A stretch of 20,429 nucleotides of DNA from Porphyromonadaceae bacterium UBA4702 (lineage in GTDB: Bacteria > Bacteroidota > Bacteroidia > Bacteroidales > Muribaculaceae). Made by a program: the position numbers and the translations under genes. This document shows, piece by piece, positions 6,519 through 15,874 of the stretch; position 1 is the first letter of the stretch, and every line of letters starts with the position of its first letter. The DNA lies in NCBI GenBank assembly GCA_002404675.1, contig DHKE01000076.1, positions 1 to 20,429 on the forward strand, read 5' to 3'. Below the pieces are notes generated by a model. The model ran no database searches. It saw only the letters and a program-made list of their open reading frames with translations, and had not been told where the DNA came from.

Positions 6519-7790
6519 ATGGACAAGATATTTCACAAGTTTTTCTCGGCGGCTGCGGTCATGCTCGCGGCCGTGGCGTGTCTGCTGACTTCCTGCTCCA
6601 GCGACTCGCAGGACGTGGCTCGGCAGCTGCTTTCCACCGTGCCGTCGAGCGCGGGCGTGGTGGCTGTAATCGACACTGAAAGCATCATCGACGACGCCGG
6701 AGGCGCGGAATTTCTCAAGAAGCTGGTGCGCGAGCGCAGCGGCAAGGCCAAGGCTGACGAGATGTTCAAGGTGTGGGACCCCGCGCCGGTAGTGGTGTTC
6801 TATGACGGCGGATACCTGTACATGACCACGCACCTCACTAACGCTTCGGCTGTCATGGCGCAGATGGAGCGGACGGACAAGGTCGAGTTTACTGACCAGG
6901 ACGGCGTGAAGTGCAACGACAAGTTTGCCGTCGTCGGCGACCAGCTGTGGATGCTGCTGTCGGGCGGCACGCTCAACCCGACCAACATCAAGTCGTACTC
7001 CAAGCTGAGCCAGAACCGCAGCTTCGCCTCTTCGGCATACTGCGACGACCTGCTCAAGGAGGGGGAAATAGCGTACATCTGCGACATCCACGCCATGTAT
7101 GAAATGAGCACGGGTGTCAGCAATTCGCAGTACGGCAGCCTGGCGATGCAGATGCTGTTCAACGACGCTTCATACATAGCCGGCGGCATCAACTTCAACA
7201 AGGGGAAGGCGGAAATGACATCCAAGGTGCTGACCTCGAAGTACAAAATGGCGGAGTTCCAGCTGCCGACCGGTAAGGTGGACACGTCTGTCATCAAGAT
7301 GCTTAGCAGCAACACGCAGCATATCGTGGCGATAAACATTCCCAAGAGCCTGGTGCGCAAGGTCTGCGACATTGGCAAGACATTCGGCGGCATCCCCGGT
7401 GAGGTGGAAGCTGCAATCAGCCCCATTGACGGCACTGTCGCCGTGTCTTTCAGCGACAATTTCAGCAGCATGGCCGGCATCATCACTGCTGACGGCTCGA
7501 CGGCTGCGTTGTCAAAGGCTCTTTCTGACCAGAAGATGACTGTGGCGGAAGAAGGCAAGTATCTGCGTGTGCAGCAAGGCGACACGCCCAACGGCACGCT
7601 GATACCCTCGGAAATGGCGGGCGAGTTTAGCGGCGCAGTGGCCGGTTACGTAGGCGAACCCCCGTTCCTCCCCGGCGCAACCATGACTGCCATGTACTAT
7701 GTGGAGCACGGCGGGCTGCTGATGAAGATGACCGTCAAGACTCCGGGAAGCGACAATTTCCTGAACTACGTGCTTAAACAGATGCAGTGA
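6519..7790 (+). CDS. DUF4836-like lipoprotein
   Basis: A 423-residue exported lipoprotein. The N-terminus has a positively charged start, a hydrophobic stretch (about 9-23) and the lipobox LLTSC with lipidated C26, followed by SSDS. The mature protein resembles the DUF4836 family of Bacteroidales: it opens with a VPSSAGVVAVIDTESII segment similar to the family's opening strand, then continues as a long alpha/beta protein with repeated strand-rich segments. Biochemical function of the family is unknown. It begins 81 nt after the second methyltransferase, but I see no clear -7 element there, so readthrough from the R-M operon is possible. The next gene starts only 16 nt downstream and encodes an ABC ATPase, so the lipoprotein probably works with that transporter (inference). 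G+C content is visibly higher than in the R-M genes. Confidence 0.75.
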   Translation: MDKIFHKFFSAAAVMLAAVACLLTSCSSDSQDVARQLLSTVPSSAGVVAVIDTESIIDDAGGAEFLKKLVRERSGKAKADEMFKVWDPAPVVVFYDGGYLYMTTHLTNASAVMAQMERTDKVEFTDQDGVKCNDKFAVVGDQLWMLLSGGTLNPTNIKSYSKLSQNRSFASSAYCDDLLKEGEIAYICDIHAMYEMSTGVSNSQYGSLAMQMLFNDASYIAGGINFNKGKAEMTSKVLTSKYKMAEFQLPTGKVDTSVIKMLSSNTQHIVAINIPKSLVRKVCDIGKTFGGIPGEVEAAISPIDGTVAVSFSDNFSSMAGIITADGSTAALSKALSDQKMTVAEEGKYLRVQQGDTPNGTLIPSEMAGEFSGAVAGYVGEPPFLPGATMTAMYYVEHGGLLMKMTVKTPGSDNFLNYVLKQMQ

Positions 7791-7806
7791 GCTCATACAC
7801 AAGGCA

Positions 7807-8475
7807 ATGAAGCGAGACACTTATCCAGAGATACGGGCCATCAGCCTCGAGGGGACGCTCCCCCGGGTGTTCCTTGACGAGCAGATACCCGAATCGGAAA
7901 TATGGAAGCGCGACGTGCGCTTTGAGCGCGGCGGCCGCTACCTGATAGAGGCTGCCAGCGGCACGGGCAAGTCGAGCCTGTGCGCCTACATCTTCGGCAG
8001 CCGCCAGGACTATGAGGGCGTGATGCGCTTTGATGACGTTGACATACGGTCGCTGTCGATAGCGCAGTGGCAGGAGATACGCCGCCGGCATCTGGCGTAC
8101 CTGCCGCAGGAGCTCGCCCTGTTCCCGGAACTGACGGCATTGCAGAACGTCAAGCTGAAGAACGACCTGACGGGCTATGCCACCGACGAGCAGATACGCG
8201 GCTGGCTCGACCGCATGGGGATAGGCGCACGCACGGACTTCCCCGTGGGACAGATGTCGATAGGGCAGCAGCAGCGCGTGGCTGTCATACGCGCTATCTG
8301 CCAGCCTTTCGACTTCATCTTCCTCGACGAGCCGGTCAGCCACCTCGACAGCGAGAACAACCGCATAGCCGCCGCAATCATAGCAGAGGAGGCGCAGCGG
8401 CAGGGGGCGGCGGTGATAGCCACCTCCGTAGGCAACCAGCTCGCGCTGGACGGCTGCAAGCTGCTGCGGCTGTGA
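7807..8475 (+). CDS. ABC transporter ATP-binding protein with atypical motifs
   Basis: The 222-residue nucleotide-binding subunit of an ABC system, cytoplasmic, partnering the permease gene 45 nt downstream. Seen in order: a Walker A-like loop AASGTGKSS (49-57) in which Ala replaces the usual first Gly, a Q-loop YLPQ (Q101), a signature SIGQQQR (151-157) instead of LSGGQQQR, Walker B FIFLDEP (170-176) with the catalytic Glu, and a D-loop SHLD. The usual H-switch His is absent: the segment reads VIATSVGN, with Ser at 207 where ATHD would normally be. The length fits the MacB/LolD-type ATPases. Lys of Walker A and Glu of Walker B remain, so it may still hydrolyse ATP, but the missing His suggests slow or non-transport cycling. 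Confidence 0.9.
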   Translation: MKRDTYPEIRAISLEGTLPRVFLDEQIPESEIWKRDVRFERGGRYLIEAASGTGKSSLCAYIFGSRQDYEGVMRFDDVDIRSLSIAQWQEIRRRHLAYLPQELALFPELTALQNVKLKNDLTGYATDEQIRGWLDRMGIGARTDFPVGQMSIGQQQRVAVIRAICQPFDFIFLDEPVSHLDSENNRIAAAIIAEEAQRQGAAVIATSVGNQLALDGCKLLRL

Positions 8476-8520
8476 CAGTTATAAACACCAATACGACAGC
8501 ACATACACACTACACACGAC

Positions 8521-9711
8521 ATGAGCATCGTTTCGCGCCTGTTGCGCAAGAATATGAGCCCGGCACAGATAGCCGGCTTCGTGGTCTCCAACTTCATCGG
8601 CCTTGCGATAGTGGTCGCCGGGCTTCAGCTGTACCTGGATGTCAGCCCGATATGGCAGGACGAGGACAGCTTCATCAAAAAAGACTACCTGATAGTCAAC
8701 AAGCGGGTGACATCGTCCAACACTCTGGGCGCGTCCGCACGTATCTCGGCCGCCGAAGTGGCAGACCTCGAGCGGCAGCCCTGGGTGAGGGCTGTCGGCA
8801 AGTTTACCGCCACGGACTACCGTGTGGCCGCCTCGCTGGAGAACGGCGGCAGGTCGATGTCCACATACATGTTTTTCGAGTCAATACCCGACCGGTTCAT
8901 CGATGTCAGCCCCTCCGACTGGCACTACACACCAGGCGACAGGAATGTACCTATCATCATCTCCAAGGACTACCTGACGCTCTACAATTTCGGTTTCGCC
9001 TCGTCCGCAGGTCTTCCGCAGATTTCGGAGCAGATCATGGGGAGCATACCGATGCGGCTGCGGCTGTCGAGCGAGGACGGCACGCTGGCGGCTGACTTTG
9101 ACGGCCGCATAGTCGGCTTCTCCAACCGTCTGAACACCATCCTCGTGCCGGAGGCGTTCATGCAGTGGAGCAACGAGCGGTTCGGCAGCGGCGCCAAAAC
9201 GGCGGCCGACCCGGCACGCCTCGTGGTAGACGTGAGCAGCCCCGGCGACGTGGCGATAGCACAGTACCTTGAAGACCACGACCTTGAGAGCGCCGGCGAC
9301 AAGTCTGCCTCGCAAGCCTCGTTTCTGCTCAACGTCGTCACCGGGATAGTCATGGGCGTGGGCGCGGTCATCACCGTCCTCTCCCTGTTCATCCTAATGC
9401 TCTCCATCTCGCTGCTGATGCAGAAGAACCGCGACAAGCTGCACCTGCTGCTTCAGCTGGGCCACCCGCTGGGCGATATCGCCGTTCCGTACAGCCGCAT
9501 TATCCTGCTGTCCTGCACGGTTGCGCTCGCGCTGGCGCTGGCGACAACGTGGCTGTTCCGCACATATTATATCGGCTCTGTCGAGGGACTCGGCGGCGGA
9601 GGCGGCAGCCTGTGGGTTGCGCCCCTTGCCGGCGTGGCGCTGACGGCAGTCATCGTGGGGTGCAATGTCCTCGCTGTGCGCCGCAAAGTCACCGCTGCAT
9701 GGCGTTTGTGA
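8521..9711 (+). CDS. ABC transporter permease, MacB/FtsX-like
   Basis: A 396-residue inner-membrane protein with the FtsX/MacB layout: one N-terminal membrane segment (about 17-39), a large extracytoplasmic domain (about 45-260), and three C-terminal segments (about 267-300, 325-348 and 365-386). The loop after the second segment, QKNRDKLHLLLQLGHPLGDI, resembles the coupling region where these permeases contact their ATPase. MacB-type permeases act mechanically on periplasmic or lipoprotein substrates rather than forming a channel. With the upstream lipoprotein and ATPase it forms a three-gene unit. Substrate unknown. A Gly-rich stretch (355-362) precedes the last membrane segment. Confidence 0.88.
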   Translation: MSIVSRLLRKNMSPAQIAGFVVSNFIGLAIVVAGLQLYLDVSPIWQDEDSFIKKDYLIVNKRVTSSNTLGASARISAAEVADLERQPWVRAVGKFTATDYRVAASLENGGRSMSTYMFFESIPDRFIDVSPSDWHYTPGDRNVPIIISKDYLTLYNFGFASSAGLPQISEQIMGSIPMRLRLSSEDGTLAADFDGRIVGFSNRLNTILVPEAFMQWSNERFGSGAKTAADPARLVVDVSSPGDVAIAQYLEDHDLESAGDKSASQASFLLNVVTGIVMGVGAVITVLSLFILMLSISLLMQKNRDKLHLLLQLGHPLGDIAVPYSRIILLSCTVALALALATTWLFRTYYIGSVEGLGGGGGSLWVAPLAGVALTAVIVGCNVLAVRRKVTAAWRL

Positions 9712-10122
9712 GGGAGCAGAGCCGCAAGTGCCTATTTGCAAGCGGGGCGGCGTGCCGGGCAGCGCAAGGGAAGCGGCTGGCAAACAGCGTGTGCGCCTCG
9801 TTGTCATTGCACTCTTGATGCGGCAATGTGCAACTGGCATTTTACCAGCAGAACTGGTATAAAAACATTGTTAAATATGTTAATTAACAATAGTTGCCGC
9901 AATTTATTATGGGCATAATTGCCGATTAATTGGTATTTTTGCCACAATATTTGGCCACAGAATGTGTTCGGCAATTCCCATAGGGCATTGCGCGTTCATA
10001 CTCGGCGTTCCCGGAAGTCCGCTTTTGGGTGAGGCACAAGGGGATACAGGTTGACTAAATAGACGAAAGAGAAAAATAAAACAACAAAATAACCCTAATG
10101 TAGAACTAAAACTAATTCTTGC
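9712..10122 (+). promoter_or_regulatory. Regulatory gap upstream of the SusC-like gene
   Basis: A 411-nt gap with no convincing gene; its A/T-rich centre contrasts with the GC-rich flanks. It holds TACCAG/CTGGTA (9843-9848 with 9854-9859), ATTGTTAA/TTAACAAT (9867-9874 with 9884-9891), and GCAATT/AATTGC (9899-9904 with 9917-9922), followed by a -7 element at 9934-9941. Just after it, TTTG(G)CCACA occurs twice in tandem (9938-9946 and 9950-9959). The leader from about 9948 to the start codon would be about 175 nt, ending in an A-rich stretch. None of the hairpins is followed by a plus-strand T-run, so no terminator for the ABC operon is evident. Confidence 0.55.
9934..9941 (+). promoter_or_regulatory. 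-7 element for the SusC-like operon
   Basis: TATTTTTG matches the Bacteroidetes -7 consensus TANNTTTG exactly. The region expected to hold the -33 element (about 9909-9914, TATGGG) is weak, which would fit a promoter that needs an activator. It lies between the arms of the inverted repeat GCAATT/AATTGC. Confidence 0.5.
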
Positions 10123-13100
10123 ATGAAAGACTTACGTTTTCATCTGAACCGGAAGCTGTGGGTCACTGCGGTAATGCTGCTGACTGTCATGCTTCCCGCA
10201 TTAGCTCAAAAAGTCACCGTCCGCGGCAACGTGGTCGATGAGGCGGGCGAAGTGTTGATCGGCGCGTCCATTATGGAAAAAGGCACCACCAATGGCACGG
10301 CGACAGACTTCGACGGCAACTTCGAGCTGTCCGTCAGCGCCGACGCGACGCTGACAATCAGTTATGTCGGCTTCGCCTCACAGGACGTGCCTGTAGGCGG
10401 ACGCTCATTTATCAATGTCGTACTCTCCGAGAACAACACCATGCTCGACGACGTGGTGGTGATCGGTTACGGCTCGGTCAAGAAGACAGACGCTACCGGC
10501 TCGGTTGCGCTCGTTACGCCTGACGAAATCGACGCCAACATCTCGACATCGGCGCAAGACCTGCTGACAGGTGCAAGCCCCGGCGTGGTAGTCACCACTA
10601 CCGGCGGCAGCCCCGAGGGCGGCGCGACGATACGTATCCGCGGCGGCGCGTCACTCAACGCCTCCAACGACCCGCTCATCGTCCTCAACGGCGTGCCTTT
10701 GACCAATGAAACCGTGAACGGCATGGCAAACCCCCTCGCCATGATTGCCCCGGACAACATCGAGTCGATGACTATCCTGAAGGACGCTTCCGCAACCGCC
10801 ATCTACGGCAGCCGCGCATCAAACGGCGTCATCATCATCACTACCAAGAAGGGCAAGAGCGGCCGCCCGCAGATCAACTTCTCTGCCAACGTGACCGTCA
10901 ACAACGCCCGCAAGACCTGGGACGTGCTCAACGCATCAGAGTTCGCAAGCATCATCCGCGAGCGTTGGGGCGAGGACAGCGCAGCTGCCAAGGCTCTCGG
11001 CAACGGCGACACTGACTGGCAGAAAGAGGTGCTCCGCACATCAGTGAGCCACGAGTACAACCTCAGCGTGGGCGGCACTGCTGGCTTCCTGCCGTACCGT
11101 ATCAGCGGTTCATACACCGACAACAACGGTATCCTCAAGGACTCGCGTATGCAGCGCGTCACCGCCGGCTTCAACCTGACCCCGGAATTCTTCGGCGGCC
11201 TCCTCAAGGTATACGCCAACGCCAACGGTTACTACATCCGCAACCAGTTCACCAACGAGGACTGCACCGGTCTGGCTGTTGACGCCGACCCGACACAGCC
11301 CATATACAGCAACATCAGCTCCGGCCTGGAGAGCTATCCCTACCTCTACAACGGATACAACAGCTGGCTGCTTGGCTACAAGTGGAACACGCAGGGTACT
11401 CTCAACCCAGTGGCTGCTGCTACTGACAAGGAAAACATCGGCACGGTATACCGCTCAAACGGCAACCTGCAGATAGACTACGCATTCCATTTCCTCCCTG
11501 ACCTCCACGCCAACCTCAACCTGGGCTACGATGTCAGCAAAGGCGAGAACCGCATCGACAACCCTGCCAATGCACCCTCGACCTGGAACTCATACAACAA
11601 CGACGGTGCCGGCATGTACTACTACAGCTATGAGCTGCGCCGCAATACCCTCCTCGACTTCTACCTCAACTACAAGAAGGAAGTTGACGCCATCCAGTCC
11701 AACTTTGACATCATGGCCGGTTACTCATGGCAGCGTTTCGACTCTCACGGACGCAACAACGCCAGCGTCTACACCACCCCGGGCTTCATCGTGACTGACG
11801 ACGGCAAGCTCCTCATCGACGAGACTACAGTTGACCGCGTGGGCCGCCGCTTCAACGACAACCCCGAATACTTCTGGAACGACGGCGTGCTTCAGCTCGT
11901 CTCATTCTTCGGACGTTTCAACTATTCGTTCAAGGACACCTACCTGCTGACATTCACCCTGCGTGACGACGGCACTTCTCGTTTCTCCAAGGACAACCGC
12001 TGGGGGCTCTTCCCCTCGCTGGCTCTGGGCTGGAAGATCCTCAACATGCCTTTCATGGAGAATGCCCGCAACAACATGAACGAGTTCAAGCTCCGCCTCG
12101 GCTGGGGTCAGACCGGCCAGCAGGCAGTTGGCGGCCTGTTCGACTACATGCCTACATTCCAGGCTTCTGAGCCGGGTTCATACTATCCCAACGTATGGAA
12201 CGGACAGAACGGTGCACAGTACGGCATAACATACTACCCCAACGGCTACAACCCCGACCTGAAGTGGGAGACTACCACCACATGGAACGTCGGCCTCGAC
12301 ATGGCATGGTGGAACAACCGCTTGACAGTCGCCCTCGACTGGTACCTGCGTGACTCCAAGGACCTGCTCGCCCGCGTGACCGTTTCTCCGGGCGCTGCCA
12401 CCACCAACGTGCTGACCAAGAACATCGGCAAGCTCCGCAACATGGGTCTCGAAGCCACTGTCGGCGCAAAGCCCATCATGACTGACGACTTCACATGGTC
12501 TACCACTTACAACATCGCTTGGAACAAGAACAAGATTACAGACCTCGTCAACGGCCAGATCATGGAAGTGGGCGATTCGGGCATGGGTTCGACCGGCATG
12601 AAGTGCCAGGTGCACACTGTCGGCAAGCCCGCCAACTCGTTCTACCTCTATGAGCAGGTTTACGACGAAATGGGCAAGCCTATCGAAGGCGCATACGTTG
12701 ACCAGAACGGCGACGGCGAAATCAACAACGAGGACCGTGTCATCAAGCACTCCAAAGACCCGAAGGTGACCATGTCGTGGAACAACACCTTCTCCTGGAA
12801 GAACTGGGACTTCGGATTCTCACTCCGCGCCAACATCGGCAACTACGTATACAACAACGTGCGTGCTAAACGTACATTCATCAGCAACACTTACGGCAAC
12901 TCTACCCTCCGCAACCTCGTCCACAACGACGGCGTATACTTCGAGAACCAGCAGTACCTCTCTGACTACTACCTCGAGAACGCCGGGTTCGTGCGTTGCG
13001 ACAACATCACGCTCGGTTACACCTGGAACAACCTGTTCGACAACAACCTGCGCATCCGCGTATACGGCGCCGTACAGAACCCCTTCGTGATAACCCGCTA

Positions 13101-13194
13101 CAAGGGCATCGACCCCGAAGTGTTCAGCGGCGTGGACAACTCTACTTACCCGCGTCCCACAAGCTACACTCTCGGCCTGATCGTGACTTTCTAA
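10123..13194 (+). CDS. SusC/RagA-family TonB-dependent outer-membrane transporter
   Basis: A 1023-residue outer-membrane receptor that imports oligosaccharides (or peptides) using TonB energy, capped by its SusD-like partner. Visible in order: a signal peptide with likely cleavage after PALA (A28), a carboxypeptidase-regulatory-like domain (about 30-108), the TonB-box-like DDVVVIGYG, a plug domain (about 115-240) with IRIRGGASLN, LIVLNGVPL and DASATAIYGSRASNGVI, and a long beta-barrel. The barrel ends in a terminal strand with Phe as the last residue, as is usual for barrel assembly. A DQNGDGEINNED loop near 865 could bind calcium, a common element in SusC proteins. No extra N-terminal STN domain is present, so it is not the anti-sigma-signalling subtype. 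It is followed 32 nt later by the SusD-like gene. Transport substrate cannot be told. Confidence 0.97.
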   Translation: MKDLRFHLNRKLWVTAVMLLTVMLPALAQKVTVRGNVVDEAGEVLIGASIMEKGTTNGTATDFDGNFELSVSADATLTISYVGFASQDVPVGGRSFINVVLSENNTMLDDVVVIGYGSVKKTDATGSVALVTPDEIDANISTSAQDLLTGASPGVVVTTTGGSPEGGATIRIRGGASLNASNDPLIVLNGVPLTNETVNGMANPLAMIAPDNIESMTILKDASATAIYGSRASNGVIIITTKKGKSGRPQINFSANVTVNNARKTWDVLNASEFASIIRERWGEDSAAAKALGNGDTDWQKEVLRTSVSHEYNLSVGGTAGFLPYRISGSYTDNNGILKDSRMQRVTAGFNLTPEFFGGLLKVYANANGYYIRNQFTNEDCTGLAVDADPTQPIYSNISSGLESYPYLYNGYNSWLLGYKWNTQGTLNPVAAATDKENIGTVYRSNGNLQIDYAFHFLPDLHANLNLGYDVSKGENRIDNPANAPSTWNSYNNDGAGMYYYSYELRRNTLLDFYLNYKKEVDAIQSNFDIMAGYSWQRFDSHGRNNASVYTTPGFIVTDDGKLLIDETTVDRVGRRFNDNPEYFWNDGVLQLVSFFGRFNYSFKDTYLLTFTLRDDGTSRFSKDNRWGLFPSLALGWKILNMPFMENARNNMNEFKLRLGWGQTGQQAVGGLFDYMPTFQASEPGSYYPNVWNGQNGAQYGITYYPNGYNPDLKWETTTTWNVGLDMAWWNNRLTVALDWYLRDSKDLLARVTVSPGAATTNVLTKNIGKLRNMGLEATVGAKPIMTDDFTWSTTYNIAWNKNKITDLVNGQIMEVGDSGMGSTGMKCQVHTVGKPANSFYLYEQVYDEMGKPIEGAYVDQNGDGEINNEDRVIKHSKDPKVTMSWNNTFSWKNWDFGFSLRANIGNYVYNNVRAKRTFISNTYGNSTLRNLVHNDGVYFENQQYLSDYYLENAGFVRCDNITLGYTWNNLFDNNLRIRVYGAVQNPFVITRYKGIDPEVFSGVDNSTYPRPTSYTLGLIVTF

Positions 13195-13226
13195 TTCGTT
13201 TGTGTACCACACTTAAATATTCAGCA

Positions 13227-14972
13227 ATGAAATCATATATCAACAAACTGATGATGGGAGCCGCTCTCCTCGCGGCAGCAGGGTTGACTTCTTGCGTCAA
13301 CGACCTCGACCAGCTGCCTCAGGACCCGCAGTCTACCACTCCCAATACATTCAAAGAAGACCCCGAGGCGTATCTCGGAGGCTTCCTCGCCAAGTGCTAC
13401 TCCGGCATGGCGGTGTCAGGCCAGAAAGGCTCGGGCAATTCCGAAATCGAATCGCCTGATGCCGGCATGTCCTGCTACAGCCGCGCTGTCTTCATGGCAA
13501 ACGAGTTCACTACCGATGAGACCGCTTGGATCTACTCTTCCGATGCCGGCGTCTCCGACTTCGTGAAGACCACATGGTCTGCCGGCAACCCGGTCGTTGA
13601 CCTCATCTACTCGCGTCTCTATACTCACATCGCGGTCTGCAACGACTTTATCCGCACTGTACGCAAGGCTGGCGACTACGGCATCTCGTTCACAGACCAG
13701 CAGAAGAAGGAGTTTGACCAGATGGTGCTTGAGGCACGCGCCCTGCGCGACATGTCATACTACAATGTGATTGACATCTTCGGTCGTGCCGTTGTGGCAT
13801 GGGACGATGAAGAATACGGCGTTGAGCCGAAACAGGCGGAGAGCCGCGCCGCGCTCTATGACAAGGTCGTTGCCGACCTCGAGGACGTGCTGGCAAACTT
13901 CTCTGACGCTACTCCCGTCTACGGACGTATCGGCAAGGATGCAGTCGAGGCTCTCCTCGTCCGCTTCTACCTCAACGCAGAGGTGTTCACCGACGGCCGC
14001 ACACAGGCCTACGACAAGTGCTGGCAGCACGCGCAGAACATCATCAACCGTCACCAGGGCGGCGGCTTCGAGAACTCCGGCCTCGCCACTGACTACCTCT
14101 CGCTCTTCTGCAAGAACAACCACATATTCGTGGCTGGTGCACCAGGCGCGCTCTCCGCTCAGAACGAGATACTCTGGAACACTCCATACGAGTATGTAAA
14201 CACCGAGTCTTACGGCGGTTCCAACTTCCTCTGCTTGGCTACGGTATTCGCAGGTTCAGGCACCTCCATGGCGGACGGCTTCTGCAACCCCTCATGGTAC
14301 GGTCTCAACACCGGCTGGGGCTGTATGCACGCCCGTGAGCAGTTCAGCGAGAAGTTCAACTTCGTGAACGGCGTGAGCGCTGATAAGCGCACTCTCCTCT
14401 GGATGACAGAGAAGTCCGGCTGGAACATCACCAACGAGACTTACGACAAGCTGCAGGACGGCTACCTCCCCATCAAGTTCACAAACGTGGAGTGCAACCC
14501 CGACGGCTCAATGCCCGTTTACACAGACGAGGCTACCGGACTGACCCGCATCGGTCTGCCCAACCCCGCTTGCAATTCATTTGTTGACACCGACCTCCCC
14601 GTCATTCGCCTTGCAGAGGTTTACCTCGCAGCAGCCGAGTGCGCCCTCCGAGGCGCCGGCAACCTGTCTGACGCTGTCAAGTATGTCAACTATCTCCGCT
14701 CTCGCGCGGGCGTCCCCACATGGAACATGGCAGAGCTGACACTCGACAACCTCCTCGACGAGCGTGCCCGTGAGCTGTATTATGAGAACGTCCGCCGTAC
14801 AGACCTCGTCCGCTTCGGCAAGTTTGCCGGCAACGCATACGTATGGAACTGGAAGGGCGGACAGCCTAACGGCACATACATCGACCAGCGTTACAACCTG
14901 TTCCCCATCCCGACCAACGTCATCGCTTCGTATGACTCTCCGTACATACAGAACGACGGCTACACCAACTAA
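13227..14972 (+). CDS. SusD/RagB-family surface glycan-binding lipoprotein
   Basis: A 581-residue lipoprotein that sits as a lid on the SusC-like barrel and binds the substrate at the cell surface. The N-terminus has a lipobox LTSC with C23, then the SusD signature LDQLPQDPQST and tetratricopeptide-like helices (ALRDMSYYNVIDIFG, ARELYYENVRRTDLVRFG). The C-terminal half includes a segment resembling RagB (IRLAEVYLAAAECALR), and the end reads NLFPIPTNVIAS. I chose the ATG at 13227 because it gives the signal peptide directly. The open frame extends further back inside the SusC-like gene, but that part is a shadow in another frame. Confidence 0.96.
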   Translation: MKSYINKLMMGAALLAAAGLTSCVNDLDQLPQDPQSTTPNTFKEDPEAYLGGFLAKCYSGMAVSGQKGSGNSEIESPDAGMSCYSRAVFMANEFTTDETAWIYSSDAGVSDFVKTTWSAGNPVVDLIYSRLYTHIAVCNDFIRTVRKAGDYGISFTDQQKKEFDQMVLEARALRDMSYYNVIDIFGRAVVAWDDEEYGVEPKQAESRAALYDKVVADLEDVLANFSDATPVYGRIGKDAVEALLVRFYLNAEVFTDGRTQAYDKCWQHAQNIINRHQGGGFENSGLATDYLSLFCKNNHIFVAGAPGALSAQNEILWNTPYEYVNTESYGGSNFLCLATVFAGSGTSMADGFCNPSWYGLNTGWGCMHAREQFSEKFNFVNGVSADKRTLLWMTEKSGWNITNETYDKLQDGYLPIKFTNVECNPDGSMPVYTDEATGLTRIGLPNPACNSFVDTDLPVIRLAEVYLAAAECALRGAGNLSDAVKYVNYLRSRAGVPTWNMAELTLDNLLDERARELYYENVRRTDLVRFGKFAGNAYVWNWKGGQPNGTYIDQRYNLFPIPTNVIASYDSPYIQNDGYTN

Positions 14973-14998
14973 TAACCCTCAACACAGCATTTTCACTC

Positions 14999-15847
14999 AT
15001 GAAAAAGATATCAATTCTTGCAGCCCTGTTGGTGATGTTCACGATGACGTTCACCAGCTGCAAAGAGGATACCCAGCCCCGCCTGGAATATCCCACCGAG
15101 TTTGTACTGAACCGCCCGGCGTATGCCGACCAGCTCATCCTGGTGGAGCAGAACGGCTTCATCCGCTTCACCTGCTCACAGGCCAACTACGGCCTCGCCA
15201 CGACACCCACATACCAGCTGCAGGTGTCAAAGACCGAGGATTTCGCCGAGTACCAGACAGTGGACTACACTACCACCAAGGCTGACATGATAATCCCCGC
15301 CGAGCCTTTCGCAATGGCTGTTTGCTCGCTCTACGGCTGGACAGTGGCTTCTCAGGCTGAGCAGTCAGTGCCGGTTTGGGTGCGCTGCATCTCGTCTGTG
15401 CCAAACGCGAGCGACAAATACACCATCGCCTCAAACGCTGTCAAGCTCGAGCAGGTGAAGGTGTACTTCGCTGTCAAGCTCCCCGATGCAATTTACCTCA
15501 TCGGCCAGCCATCAGGCTGGGACATCAACGCCACCACGATGCCTCTATACGAGACAGAAATCGGCTCAAAGGTATACAAAGGCACTTACACTATCGAGGC
15601 CGGACAGTTCCAGTTCCGCTTCTATGACGAGCTGGGCGACTGGGACTATTACTCTATCGGCGCGCAGGATACTGACAGCCCCATAGGCATCTCTTTCACC
15701 GACGGCGAATATGCCGGCGAGTGCTGCTATGACCCGACAACCAAATCTGCAGGCAAGGGCTCCTGGGAATGTACGACATGGGAAGGCGGCGATGTCGAAA
15801 TGACTGTCAACCTCCAGAACAAGACTGTCGTATTCCGTGCCCTCTAA
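14999..15847 (+). CDS. SusE-like glycan-binding lipoprotein
   Basis: A 282-residue surface lipoprotein. Lipobox FTSC with C21; a SusE-type N-terminal Ig-like domain (about 28-150, with TYQLQVSKTEDFAEYQTV matching the family pattern); then one starch-binding-like module (about 160-282) beginning AIYLIGQPSGWD and including YKGTYTIEAGQFQFRFYD. SusE-family proteins hold glycan near the SusCD complex. It starts 26 nt after the SusD-like gene in the same operon. Shorter than typical SusE (about 390 residues) because it has only one binding module. Four aromatic residues in the module (Y166, W174, Y193, W215) are candidate sugar contacts. Confidence 0.85.
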   Translation: MKKISILAALLVMFTMTFTSCKEDTQPRLEYPTEFVLNRPAYADQLILVEQNGFIRFTCSQANYGLATTPTYQLQVSKTEDFAEYQTVDYTTTKADMIIPAEPFAMAVCSLYGWTVASQAEQSVPVWVRCISSVPNASDKYTIASNAVKLEQVKVYFAVKLPDAIYLIGQPSGWDINATTMPLYETEIGSKVYKGTYTIEAGQFQFRFYDELGDWDYYSIGAQDTDSPIGISFTDGEYAGECCYDPTTKSAGKGSWECTTWEGGDVEMTVNLQNKTVVFRAL

Positions 15848-15874
15848 TTCATAGTACAGACATTTCATCAGGCA

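Noticed and set aside
8067..9095. 342-residue plus-strand frame across the ABC ATPase and permease genes
   Set aside because: An Arg/Gly/Ala-rich frame shadow of two motif-supported genes.
12996..13226. Extended start of the SusD-like gene inside the SusC-like gene
   Set aside because: The extension reads SusC codons in another frame; the ATG at 13227 directly yields a lipoprotein signal peptide.
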